Below, one piece after another: positions 21,957 to 32,549 of a DNA stretch of 64,000 bases. The notes beneath the pieces were generated by a model. The model worked only from the letters and a program-made list of their open reading frames with translations. It did no database searches and was not told where the DNA came from. The position numbers were made by a program, and so were the translations under genes. The stretch is from positions 14,948,192-15,012,191 of the forward strand of contig NC_037603.1 in assembly GCF_003073045.1 (NCBI RefSeq), written 5' to 3'. The stretch is from Pomacea canaliculata. Taxonomy: Eukaryota > Mollusca > Gastropoda > Architaenioglossa > Ampullariidae. Position 1 is the first letter of the stretch. Every line of letters begins with the position of its first letter.

Positions 21957-23813
21957 CATATTCTGTACACTGTTGACAGACGCTTTTTTCAGAACATTTT
22001 TAATTAATTAATCTTAGAAAAACCGAAAAATCAATGCATCATTTACACAAAAAATACACATTTTCTTTTTCTCGTAAAAAACGAAACATACATTGGCATT
22101 TAACAGAAATGTACGCACCAAGCAACATTTGATTTTTATCTTTATGTAATTAAATATTTTCCAGATTCCTCAATGTATTATCAGTCTTCTCCTGATGTCA
22201 CTGACCGTTATTCTCTGGAGTTACAGTGATCACCCTTTACAGCGACTCCTCGCTTTGTTCTTCCTTCTACATCTTTGTGATTGTTTTGCGATCTTGTTCA
22301 GTTTATTGAGTTTGCCTTTGGCTGAGATATTGTATAAATTCTCAGTTATTATTAAAAACACAATATAGTAGAAGCTGGAATGTTTTTTTCTGGTTTTATC
22401 TCTTTTTTACTCTCTCTCTTACCCGTTTTCTGATATGCCCTACCTCTTGTCTCTTCTTGTGTATTGAACGAATGTGCGTCGAGAATGAAATGAGATTTCA
22501 AATAAATGTATTGACACAGTGAATAAAATTGTGTTAAAATATCATAAATCTGAGATACAACCATGTAAAGAAAACTGTACATTTCTTCATAAAATGTCCA
22601 TGCAAAAATATTTAGAACACAATAAAACCTGTAAGAAAAAAAAAATTACACCAAACTGCATCCTTTCCTACATTTAAGCCCCCTTTCTTTAGAAAACTTT
22701 TAAATAGCACAGAGTGTGATGTAATCTCAACAATGCTTAAAATAGCAACATGCATGTAGGTGAGTTAGTCATTTCTCGGGATCAGGTGTAAACCGCGTGC
22801 ACGTGGAAAATCGTGACCAGCACGATCGACCCAAAACATTTCGGTCGAAAAAAACTCGGAGATGTCAGACTATTTGTGTCTGCGGCACACCACAAGCTGG
22901 GCAGTCGGAATTGTAAAAATAATGTTGTTATTGCTGGTGAGAGTAGCTCCAGTTCACATAAACCTTGGCTGGAGTATCGCCATTGACTGTGAACAGTGTA
23001 AACAGTAGGCGGTGACCAGCAAAGACTGACACCTCTTGTTCACAACTCTCACTCAAGACATGTGTATGTGAGATGTGTATATACAGGTCCCCAAACAAAG
23101 TTAATCCACTGTGTTTGTTCGATTATCTTTAGGATTTCCTAAAAAAGTACAAACTAACTGCATTAGAGTTTTGAAAAGAACATTCGGCAACAACACATTG
23201 TCTGTATTCTTTTACCGAGGATTGCATCTTTCCTCTTTGAATTTTTTTTTAAAAACATAGTCACATAGGTTAACAGACATTTTAAGAATACATACATCTG
23301 CCTAGAGAAACCAGCAAAGTAAACAGAAAAGTATGAGGGTTGTTTTTTTTTTACTCCCCATCTCACACAAATCAAGCAATCGGCATATTTCCTCTTCGAA
23401 TTTAACTGATGCAGACGACTCTATTTTTATAAATATTCCCTTTCATCACTTCCTGGTTTCTCGACAAATCCAGATGTGATTCAGAAAAAAATTAATATCA
23501 TATTTATCGTGCATCTTTGTCATAAAATACCACCGAATATATTTTTGTGAGACTAGATGCTCTATTTTCAGCAATTTTCGCCGAGCGCTCGTGATGTCCT
23601 TTAATTTTAGCAAAACTAGCTTTGATAGTCTTTGCCTGGAAAAAACAAGATTCAAGATTCTTTATTTTGTCACCCTCTAACGGATTTTGAGATATGAAAA
23701 ATATATCCATACATGTTCACACACATTCCTATCTCTACAAATAGTATCTATTATTCACATACACACTTTGTGGTTGGTTAATGGCAGCTAATAAAAACAA
23801 ACTTACAGCAGCT

Positions 23814-23815
23814 GC

Positions 23816-23870
<55 letters not shown>
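23814..23870 (+). repeat. (CAA)n microsatellite
   Basis: About 19 CAA units. Confidence 0.92.
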
Positions 23871-24042
23871 GAATATAAAAAAAGAAAAAAAAGGAAACAA
23901 ACTAATTCTTTCCATCATCCACTCATTCCTTTCTTCTTCCAGCCTTCTCGTATGTAAATATGTTTTTATTCTCTCTCACTGTCCTTCACAGACATTCTGT
24001 GTTCTTTGTAATTTTTACAAGCACACATTCATCTAATCTCAT

Positions 24043-24086
24043 ACAAACAAACAAACAAACAAACAAACAAACAAACAAACAAAAAA
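24043..24086 (+). repeat. (CAAA)n microsatellite
   Basis: About 10 CAAA units that run into an A tract. Confidence 0.9.
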
Positions 24087-25820
24087 TAGTGTTTGTCGTT
24101 ACAGTAAATGATTACATACTGTCAGTTGTTGTTTAAATGGACATGCGACTTTTCTGGGAGGGTAGTGTTACTGACTCGACACCTTCATTTTTACCTGCGC
24201 CGTTTTATACCCACTTCAGCAACGGAGCGTCGCTCTTCGGGAAGGTGGGAACAGACTACACCTGCATACTCACAGTTTGTGATACGGAAATGAAGGTCTT
24301 AAAACAGCGAAAAAAACTTAATGTGAGTGTGGTCCATGATAGAAAGCAGTCCGCGGTTGTCGCTCTCCTAAAATGTTCATTGTGGATGATGGTCGAGACC
24401 ATTTCTTATTATTGATGTCATCTGGTGGTCCCTCCAACAAATTTTTAACTTCTTTTTGGTTAAAAAAATTGTTTTTGACTGTTACAAGGAATCGTCAAGC
24501 ATGGGAACTATTTCAGTTTTTCTGTATACACGATTCTTGGTGAAGGAGAGAAAAGCTTCATTAAAACCTGACAATAGAATTTTCTATAAAATCTAGAAAT
24601 AAACAAACAGAAATAATAATAATAAAAAAAATCTGAAACAATTATAAAGAAAATAGGAGACAGCATTTTAAGATTCATTTAGCTTAGTATTGAAAGTGCG
24701 AACCATTAGAACGAAACATGTCGCAAACACCTGATGGGTCGTGACCTTACCTGAACATGGCAATGGCCTTGACCCTGACCCACTGACGAACACGTGTTCA
24801 CCAGATGACTGGTCAGGAACAAAACAGCCCACGTGATTTGCAAACAACAACACAAATTACATCACCACAGGTGCTGCTGGATGAGACCAATCGCTTTGGG
24901 ACCGTCCTTGCGAAAATGTCGAAGTCCAGAAGATTCGACAGCCGGACATCTTGTTTAGACGAAATCAGCTTTTGGAGGAACCTTTCATCGATAATCAGTC
25001 CTAGAGGGTATTATTTTTATTTTTTAATTTATTAATAATTTTTATAATTTATTTAAGTTTTGCCTGACAAGAAATAACACTTTCTACAGCTTCTGATTTA
25101 TTCCGCATCCAAAATTTGAGGTCTTCATGCTACTGACCCATGTTTAACGAAGCAAATATTTATTTAGTGTTTGTGCTTGTTACTATATAATTTTATGTTG
25201 TTTATAGTGTAATTATATAATTTTTTGTTCTGGGAGCTACTTCGGTTAAATTAGATATTTTAAGTCTTCGAGATCCTGCCTTCCTAGTATTGTAAGAAAG
25301 TTAAGAACAAATCTTGTGTTCGCCGGTTGTCATTTCGACATTTTTTCCAAATATTTTAAGCGCTGACCAGCGAATGTCAACATATTCCCAGGAAACTAGA
25401 GAATGAGAATTTTATTAGCTTCATGCGTCGAAAAAAAATTTTTTAATGTCCAATGAATTTTAGCAAAGCAATCACTCATGCAGGATGGACACAGGGGTCT
25501 GATGTTTCTCATTTTTGTCGTGTTCGTGGGTCTCCTCTTGGTCTCTGCTTCTTTTGTGACGATTTACCACTCATCTGAATGGTTCTTTGTTTGAGCAGAG
25601 AAAAGGTTTTTGTCTATGAGATCTGTTCTATCACTGGACCTTTGGTGTGGACAGGAGCAGTTGCAGCCTACAATGCGGTTTTCAGATGAACTGTGCACGT
25701 TGGGAACAGCTTTTCCTATTCATTCTATGCTTGTTGCGTGCGTACGTGTCTGTCTGTGTGTATTTTTTCTGTAAAGTGCCATGAGCACAGAGGACTGGGA
25801 TATGGCGCTGTATAAGTACA

Positions 25821-25905
<85 letters not shown>
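25821..25905 (+). repeat. (ATT)n microsatellite upstream of the GPCR
   Basis: About 28 ATT units. The 18 bases after it are followed by a short CT/CA run. It lies about 100 bases before the acceptor of the GPCR exon. Confidence 0.93.
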
Positions 25906-25906
<1 letters not shown>

Positions 25907-26203
25907 GATGGGTATACGCAATCTCTCTCTCTCTCACACACACACATATCTCTAAAGTTCTGTTGCTGAATTAGCGGCGAAATTTTAGCAGTGACTTGTT
26001 TCATTTCAGGAAGGACTCGTGGACAAGAACATGGTAAACAACAATAACAAATATTCACAAGTCACGCTTCGATCGACACAGTATCCTCTTATTTCACACT
26101 TTCCTCTCCTACAACAAGCGTGTGGGAAGTTGTCTTGTAGTTCACCACAGCAAGTTTCGATCCAGAGTTAAATTCGAATTTCTTCCGTCAGAATTTTGAC
26201 ACC

Positions 26204-28009
26204 ATGTCTGAACTCGTGGTGGACCCTCTTCCACACTGTCACAACTCCAGCAACTGCAGCGTTGACCACTACAGCGAGTTCGCCCTGTCTGTGACCATCT
26301 GGAAGTACGGGTCACCGACACTGTTGTTGGTGGGGACGATGGGTAACATGCTGTCCATCCTCGTGCTGAGTCGGAAACGGTTGCGGCAGCTGACCACCAT
26401 GTTCTATCTGACCGTGCTGGCCATCGCTGACCTGGCCGTGCTGTACACCGGCCTCCTCCGTCTCTGGCTGGACAACGTCTTCGGGGAGTACCTCCGACTG
26501 CAGTCGGACTTCGCCTGCAAGTTCCACACCTTCATCGTCTACCTGGCACTGGACTTCTCTGTCTGGATTCTTGTCGCCGTCACGGTTGACCGATGTATCT
26601 GCGTATCGGCGCCTTTCGCCGCGCGGCGTTGGTGTACATTGAAGAACGCCCGCATCGTGGTATTCGTCATCCTTGTCGTCGACTTCCTCATCAACATGCA
26701 CTACTTTTGGACTGTCGACATAATTTATAAGGGCACGCGCACCATCGCGGGCGATGACCAATTCACCTGCTACACCAGCGAGGACCTCGGCGAGGCTTTT
26801 TTCTTGGAGAAAGTCTGGCCCTGGCTTGACTTCGGGGTCGTCTGCTTCGTTCCTTTTGTCATCATGTTGATTTGCAACTGTCTCATCATTCGGCAGATCG
26901 TCTTATCCGCCAGGAACCTGCGGGTCCACCGCCTGCCAAAGAAGTCAGCTGCAGTTTCTGAACATTTGCCAGAGACTTCTAAGAAATCCTTTTTCTCGAG
27001 GAGTAAGTCGTTTGTGCGGCGGTTTAGAAACAGACAAATAGAAGTAGCAGACGTTCAAACGAAAAAAGAAGCAGATAAAAACGCAAGTGGGAAAGACTGT
27101 TGTGAAAACTCATCTGTTTCAGCAGCTCAGTCATCTGGAAATCGTGCGTCGTCCGAAACCAATCAAGCTGATCGAACAGTCAACCAAAGCTGCGCTGCTC
27201 GTCCAGCAACCGACCAGATGATGCTGATGCCAAATCATTCACGCGTGTCGTCGCTAACAACCCAAGCTGAAACGGGAAGAGGTGGGAGCTGTGAATGGAC
27301 TTTACCTACTTCCGGTGGGACGTCATCTACTCCGAGAAACCTTTCTCTGAGACCAGGTCAGGATGAGTGCTCATGGCCAGCATGTGCCGACAGTTCCTCT
27401 GGCCTGGAAAAAGACGAGACATGTAGACAGACACACCTGACTGACGGTTCAGAAGCGGAGGATCAAGAGGCGAGCGCGGCTTCGTCGATAGGACAAGAAA
27501 TAAAAAAAGATCCACTGCTGGAGCAACCGGCATCGTCCCCAGCAAGCAACACGCCACAAGACATAACAAAGCTCGATGTCTCAGCTCCGGAGCCAGATTA
27601 CGTCATCAATGAAACGGCTAAAGGTTCAGGACAAGGCACAGCTGCACCCCGAATGCTACAAGTCCATCCACCATATCGACGCCAGCCACCCGCGTGGGAC
27701 ACTACCCGCAAGCGGTTGGGTGCCGCCCACAGCGTCACTTTGATGTTGCTAGCGGTCAACACACTCTTCTGGCTTCTCACTGCTCCTATCGTCGTCTTCG
27801 TCATCGGTTATCCCTACTGGCTGCCGGGTTCCTCCCAGCAAGAGAATGCTCGCATGGCCTTAGGGTGGGCCGTGGTCAACGTGCTGCAGTACACCAACAA
27901 CACAGTGCACTTCTTCCTCTACTGCCTAACGGGACCCAGGTTCCGGGAGGAACTCATCGCCATGTTCCGTCGCGTGGGAAGTGTCAGGACGCTGAGCACC
28001 GTCAAGTAA
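26204..28009 (+). CDS. Class A (rhodopsin-like) GPCR, peptide-receptor type, intronless
   Basis: One ORF of 601 residues with seven predicted membrane segments. The N-terminus has two N-glycosylation sites (NSS, NCS). TM1 has GN at residues 47-48; TM2 reads LAIADLAVLYTGLLRLW; C105 before TM3 and C189 in the second extracellular loop can form the class A disulfide. The DRY motif is DRC (129-131). TM6 has W and P near 524-528. TM7 reads NNTVHFFLYC in place of NPxxY. The third intracellular loop is about 270 residues (232-505), Ser/Thr-rich with basic and acidic clusters. The TM2-TM3 wording resembles lophotrochozoan orphan peptide receptors of the FMRFamide/myosuppressin-like kind; the ligand cannot be told. 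Start ATG has a good context (GACACCATG). A likely acceptor (TTTCATTTCAG, ending 26009) shows that at least one 5' UTR exon lies upstream. It acts at the plasma membrane. Confidence 0.93.
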   Translation: MSELVVDPLPHCHNSSNCSVDHYSEFALSVTIWKYGSPTLLLVGTMGNMLSILVLSRKRLRQLTTMFYLTVLAIADLAVLYTGLLRLWLDNVFGEYLRLQSDFACKFHTFIVYLALDFSVWILVAVTVDRCICVSAPFAARRWCTLKNARIVVFVILVVDFLINMHYFWTVDIIYKGTRTIAGDDQFTCYTSEDLGEAFFLEKVWPWLDFGVVCFVPFVIMLICNCLIIRQIVLSARNLRVHRLPKKSAAVSEHLPETSKKSFFSRSKSFVRRFRNRQIEVADVQTKKEADKNASGKDCCENSSVSAAQSSGNRASSETNQADRTVNQSCAARPATDQMMLMPNHSRVSSLTTQAETGRGGSCEWTLPTSGGTSSTPRNLSLRPGQDECSWPACADSSSGLEKDETCRQTHLTDGSEAEDQEASAASSIGQEIKKDPLLEQPASSPASNTPQDITKLDVSAPEPDYVINETAKGSGQGTAAPRMLQVHPPYRRQPPAWDTTRKRLGAAHSVTLMLLAVNTLFWLLTAPIVVFVIGYPYWLPGSSQQENARMALGWAVVNVLQYTNNTVHFFLYCLTGPRFREELIAMFRRVGSVRTLSTVK

Positions 28010-28058
28010 CGAGAATCTCGAGCCCATAGTCTCGCTTCTCATGCGCCACCTATTAGGG

Positions 28059-28095
28059 TTTATTTATTTATTTATTTATTTATTTTATTTTATTT
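28059..28095 (+). repeat. (TTTA)n microsatellite in the GPCR 3' UTR
   Basis: Imperfect TTTA/TTTTA units that run into a T tract. Confidence 0.85.
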
Positions 28096-28216
28096 TTATT
28101 TTTTTTGCTTTCGTTTTCGTGTCGTGGTGTGGACAGATGATGACAATTGTTTGCTGTGGCAGTTCTGGAAGTTATTCTCTCATTTAATTGCTCCTGCAGG
28201 TGGTGCTCGCAGTCTG

Positions 28217-28222
28217 AATAAA
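28217..28222 (+). terminator. Polyadenylation signal of the GPCR gene
   Basis: Canonical AATAAA about 208 bases after the stop codon, beyond a (TTTA)n run at 28059-28095. Confidence 0.65.
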
Positions 28223-29669
28223 GAACGGTAATGAAAGTGATTTTTAAAAAGTCCTTTACAGTTATATGTCAAACAATTAATGTCTGTTTTGTACATTTAC
28301 AGTGTAATGATTATTTGATGAAGCAGCTCGAAGAATTTATAGCGAGACCATCGGGAAGTTGGTCTTCGTTGTGATAGTGACCTCTTTCTCTTACCCTGAC
28401 CCTTCACCTCTTTTTGTCACTTTTTAAAAATTTCTTTCATTATTGTAGCTTAGGCGTACGCTACATATTAATTTTATTCATTAAAAGAAAGCATTAAAAC
28501 ACCGATATATGATTTCGACATAATGAGACTATGTCATGAGAATTATTTTTGGTCCCATTGGGTCCAGTTTACTGGCGCAGCGTGCCAGCAAGCGAAATAA
28601 ATTAATAAATTATAAAAAGAAATCCAAGAACGATTGTGATGACAGCTTTGGCTGATCCCGGATATATGGGCGGATACTGCATGAAGGTCACAGGTCAGGG
28701 AGGCTGCGATGAAGACAAAGAATTCTGTTGAATGACTCAAGGATGTACATTTATTAATCTTTCTCGGAATATGTCGTCCATAAATAATTTTTGTCATGAC
28801 GTAAACAGTTGTTTGTTTGTTTTTACATCTATTGATTGAGTGACCATTGGCTGAGTGATCGACAAACACATGACTGTTTGTTTGATAGTTCGACTGACTA
28901 TGCGGTGTGTGTGTGAGAGAGAGTGTGAGTGAGTAATATTTTGCTTACTTTTCTCTTGCATTTGTGTCACCGGCGTGTAATTTTTTTTTGCCTTATGCAA
29001 ATCGAGGTGTTTATGTCTTTGTGTCACCATCATTAATGAATTTTCCACTATGTGCATACATTATATGATGTGTACATTTATATTTATGATTGGTATGACT
29101 TTAGTTGTAATTAGGTTGTCTGCAGACATTGAAGTTGACAGCAGCAGCAAAGCATTGCCATGCACCATATAACTCTTGCCTATTTTTCATCACTGTATAC
29201 AGTTCTCTCCCAGCAACCTTTTTTATTTCCATTACATAATTTGAATATTTTGGATTATGTATACATATCTCTTGCATTTGCATCACCACTATCATGTTTT
29301 TATTCATTTAAATTGAGGAGTGTGTGTGTCTATAATTTGTGTCACCATCCCTTATAATTTGCTTTGTCATCAGTTGCATATATTGTGTGCCTTTCAAATG
29401 GACCAGATTGTGAGTTTATGTTTAACTTTGATACACCACTTCTCCAGTTATAATTGCTCATTTGATTATTCAAGCTTATCATGCAATCTTTTTCATTTGA
29501 TTTTACTAATCCATGGTGGAAACAACTGTGCTTCAGTATGTACATAAAACATGATTATCAGGTAAATCAGGATTTTTTTTATTTTTCACTGTCGCAGTTA
29601 AAAATAAAAAAGATGACATTTGTAAGGGCGTGTAAGTTTTTATTGAGTACTAAAATCAAAGCAATGTCC

Positions 29670-29675
29670 TTTATT
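29670..29675 (-). terminator. Conserved polyadenylation signal of the Myb/SANT gene
   Basis: AATAAA on the minus strand, matched by AATAAA at 8066-8071 in copy A at the same place in the alignment. Confidence 0.55.
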
Positions 29676-30151
29676 TGGTAGGGTCGTGCCCGTAACCAAT
29701 GTTGGGATAGTAGGCGGAATTGATTTAAAGTACAAAATACATATAGTGCCCTTACTGTCAATTAAGTAAGTACTTAGGACTAAAGAAGACTAAAAGCTGT
29801 AGAAAACAGTCTATACAAGTCTCAGCTTGAAATCTCTTAAGAATCCCTCAACTTGCCCACTCCAAACACATCTAAACTCATGCATACTTACAACATAGTT
29901 ACACTTATTTTGGAAATGTAATGGGAAGGGAGTTAGAATTTACAACTTTCAGCCTATATGCAATACATCTCACATAAACATTTACAATGGATACACATTC
30001 ACTGTAAATCATTCCATTTGGAGTTTTTGCTGTCACATTCAAAAAGCATTTCATTCAGAAGAATTAAATTTGTGTAAACTAAAAGGAATCGCAAACTTCT
30101 AAAATCAACAGGCAAACTAAATATATGGAAAAATCTCAAAAAAATTTTTTT

Positions 30152-32498
30152 CTAACTCTTCATTAGGTGTTTGACTAATTTTTCTAATAATTCCGTTCTT
30201 TGTGTCTCTATGGTTCTCATAAATTCTGTTCTTTGTCTATCCAATTCTGTTCTTGGTCTATCCAATTCTGTTCTTTGTGTCTCCATGGTTCTCATTAATT
30301 CTGTTCTTTCTATCTCAGTGTTTCTCATAAATTCTAGTCTTTGTCTATCCAATTCTGTTCTTTGTCTCTCCTCCGCCATTATCTCTTCCTGCATTGCCAG
30401 GTTCCTTATATGACAACTCTGAAGCTGCTCTGATGATTCATAGTTCGGTCTCTTCCGTTTCCTGCACACAGGAGTCTCCATAGACTTTCTTTGGTGTTTT
30501 TGCTCCTTTGGAGGGGTGGCACATTGCTGGGTATTGGTAATCTCTGAGAGAGTGCTTACTGAAAAATAAATATAAATGAATTATGACCAGTCTATAGGCA
30601 TGGAAAATCCAAATATGTCTGGCCTGTATGCCCAAGGTAACTGCTCTTGCTGGAACAGTGCATGCATACAAAAAGTTCCTAACTCATTTCTATGTGGCAG
30701 AACAGACTTTTGTCATTACCCTCACCAAATACCTGTAGGAAAAGAAATAATAAACAAATGTTTTACTAAATTTGGCTATACTAAAACTATGCTTTATTTG
30801 CTTGCTTATGTTATAAATGGTTCACTGACCTTTTACACCCCCCAGTGATGATATTGTCACTGGTGGAATGACTGAAGGGTCTCCCTCCAAGATTTCGGCC
30901 ATTCTGGAATAGTAATTCCACCTTGTTCTTCCTTGGCCCGTTTTCTTGTTCGAGTCTACTATAGCTTTATACCTGTTAGGATACAAGATAAAAGTACTAA
31001 ACATGATTGCATATATCACTATGTATCCAGACAAATTTCCCAGGGCTTCAATAAAAATCTACTCAAGCTTGGTTGATACTGGTGGGGTCTTGTTTACAGG
31101 TTAAATAAATGTATTGTGGTAACAAATAAATTTAAACCCGCAGAATCTTAAACAAAAACTTGTGATGTTTTGTTTCTCAGATCTCTGGAAAAATATTGCA
31201 CTCAAAGACAGAAAACCCAATGACTTTGTGGGAACTCACCGTATTTTCATATTGCTCCATTTCTTCTCAATTGCTGCTGGAGCAAAGTGGAATCCTGAGG
31301 CTGCCATTTCAGAGGCAATCCTCTTCCACACCTCTATTTTCTTCATAGTAGGAATTGCGAATTGTTGCTTATGTTTGGCATAGGTATCCATAAGCAGAAG
31401 GATCGCCCCATGGGCCCACTGATTTTCCCCATTCTTTTCTGTAAAAATATTAAATCAATTCACCAGGAATAAAAACAGAAAAACATAGTGATATGCATAG
31501 TAAATGCAACAGTATCAGATTCAAACTTAAAACTTTGATTCTAAACATCAAAGAATAGGGTAGTTGTACTATTTTATTCTGTTGGTTCCATGTGTACAGT
31601 ATTTCCAAAGTTGGGTTATTTGTGAAAATCATTACAGCCCCACATTAAAACAGCTATTTGTGGTATTTATTACACTGAAAAATTATCTTTATCACCACCT
31701 TCAGCATTTTCATTTTGTTGTATTGGCACATGCAGTTGCCTTAACTTTGCACCACTTGTGTACCCTCCTTCCTTTACCTCTGTGACCTGGTAGGAGGTAA
31801 GGGCTATATTATTTTCGCTGGCCAACTGACCGGCAAGACGCTGGAGATAGAAATTTCCTTCTTTGCCTGTTTCAATATACAAAATAAAATCCATTGTACT
31901 ACAATATAACACCAAAGCAAAAGGGATATTTGTCAGAGAGAGAGAGCACCAACACGTTTAAGGTAAAATGCGATAATTACTTTCACAAAGTAATTGCTAT
32001 CATAGTACAATAATGTGCTGATCCTCATAAGAAAGTGTTTCATAACTTGAGATAATCATGAGATAATAAATTTTGGAAGTAGAAAGCAGAAAACTGAAAC
32101 TTAAAAAAAAAAAAAAAAAAAAAAAAAACACGAGGCGGGTACACGTGGAGATTGAAGTGGAGGATACTATCGGGGATACAATTATAAAATTACTCCTGCT
32201 AAACATGTGAATATTTTTTCAAGCTCGATAATAGGGCATTTTAAATACTAATCGTTAAAAGACACCACTTTGTACACGGCCTTAGTCGGTACTCTGCAAA
32301 CTCCAATCCGACTACACATTGTCTGAAATTGCTCCCGCTAAACAAATAAATATGTTTCCACATAAATAATAGAGTATTTTTAACATTTATCATTAAAAGA
32401 TACTTACCACTTTGTATCCGGTCCCAATACTCCTTTTTAACGGGAGCATCAAAGTAACTCTCATCTGCAAATTTAAAACCGATAACAGTGTCGGCCAT
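30152..32498 (-). CDS. Myb/SANT-like (trihelix) DNA-binding protein, five exons (copy B)
   Basis: Exons, in order of transcription: 32498-32408, 31866-31687, 31438-31240, 30972-30830, 30558-30152. They total 1020 bases, or 339 residues plus a stop, and every junction phase agrees (1, 1, 2, 1). Exon 1 starts MADTVIGFKFADESYFDAPV at a start codon in AAAATGGCC. Exon 3 holds the Myb/SANT-like domain with its spaced tryptophans: QWAHGAILLLMDTYAKHK, EVWKRIASEMAASG and KKWSNMKIR. Exon 4 continues with RYKAIVDSNKKTGQGRTRW. Exon 5 has a basic stretch (CRKRKRP) and a coiled-coil-like tail of RTELDRQ-type seven-residue repeats. The family occurs as transposon accessory proteins and as domesticated genes; it is likely nuclear. 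The donor of exon 2 reads AAAG/AT instead of GT. Skipping exon 2 would keep the frame. AATAAA on this strand is at 29675-29670. Confidence 0.8.
32103..32128 (+). repeat. Poly-A/poly-T tract in intron 1 of Myb/SANT copy B
   Basis: A run of about 26 A on the plus strand, absent from copy A. Confidence 0.9.
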
Positions 32499-32549
32499 TT
32501 TGATTAGAATTCGTAAGACTTCCAAAGGCCGCTAGCTTACAGTCGACCA

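Larger units (their letters stand above)
21960..25820. other. Long non-coding stretch with microsatellites
   Basis: Contains the (CAA)n and (CAAA)n runs listed separately and AT-rich sequence. Open frames at 24137-24415 and 24805-25035 have no recognised domain and no splice support. Confidence 0.45.
28930..32545 (-). mobile_element. Second copy of the Myb/SANT element (copy B), ends lost or absent
   Basis: Inverted relative to copy A. Homology covers introns and downstream non-coding sequence, not only exons: 32545 down to about 28930 corresponds to about 6370 up to 8810 of copy A. The outer 100 bases of copy A, with the left TIR, and the right end with its TIR have no counterpart here. It is either a truncated transposon copy or an immobile, possibly domesticated, gene. 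Confidence 0.75.

Noticed and set aside
25720-26058. Poly-Asn, poly-Ile and poly-Leu frames
   Set aside because: They are translations of the ATT microsatellite upstream of the GPCR.
26312-26761. 149-codon minus-strand frame
   Set aside because: It lies antisense to the GPCR's membrane segments; the GC-rich codons of the receptor explain it.
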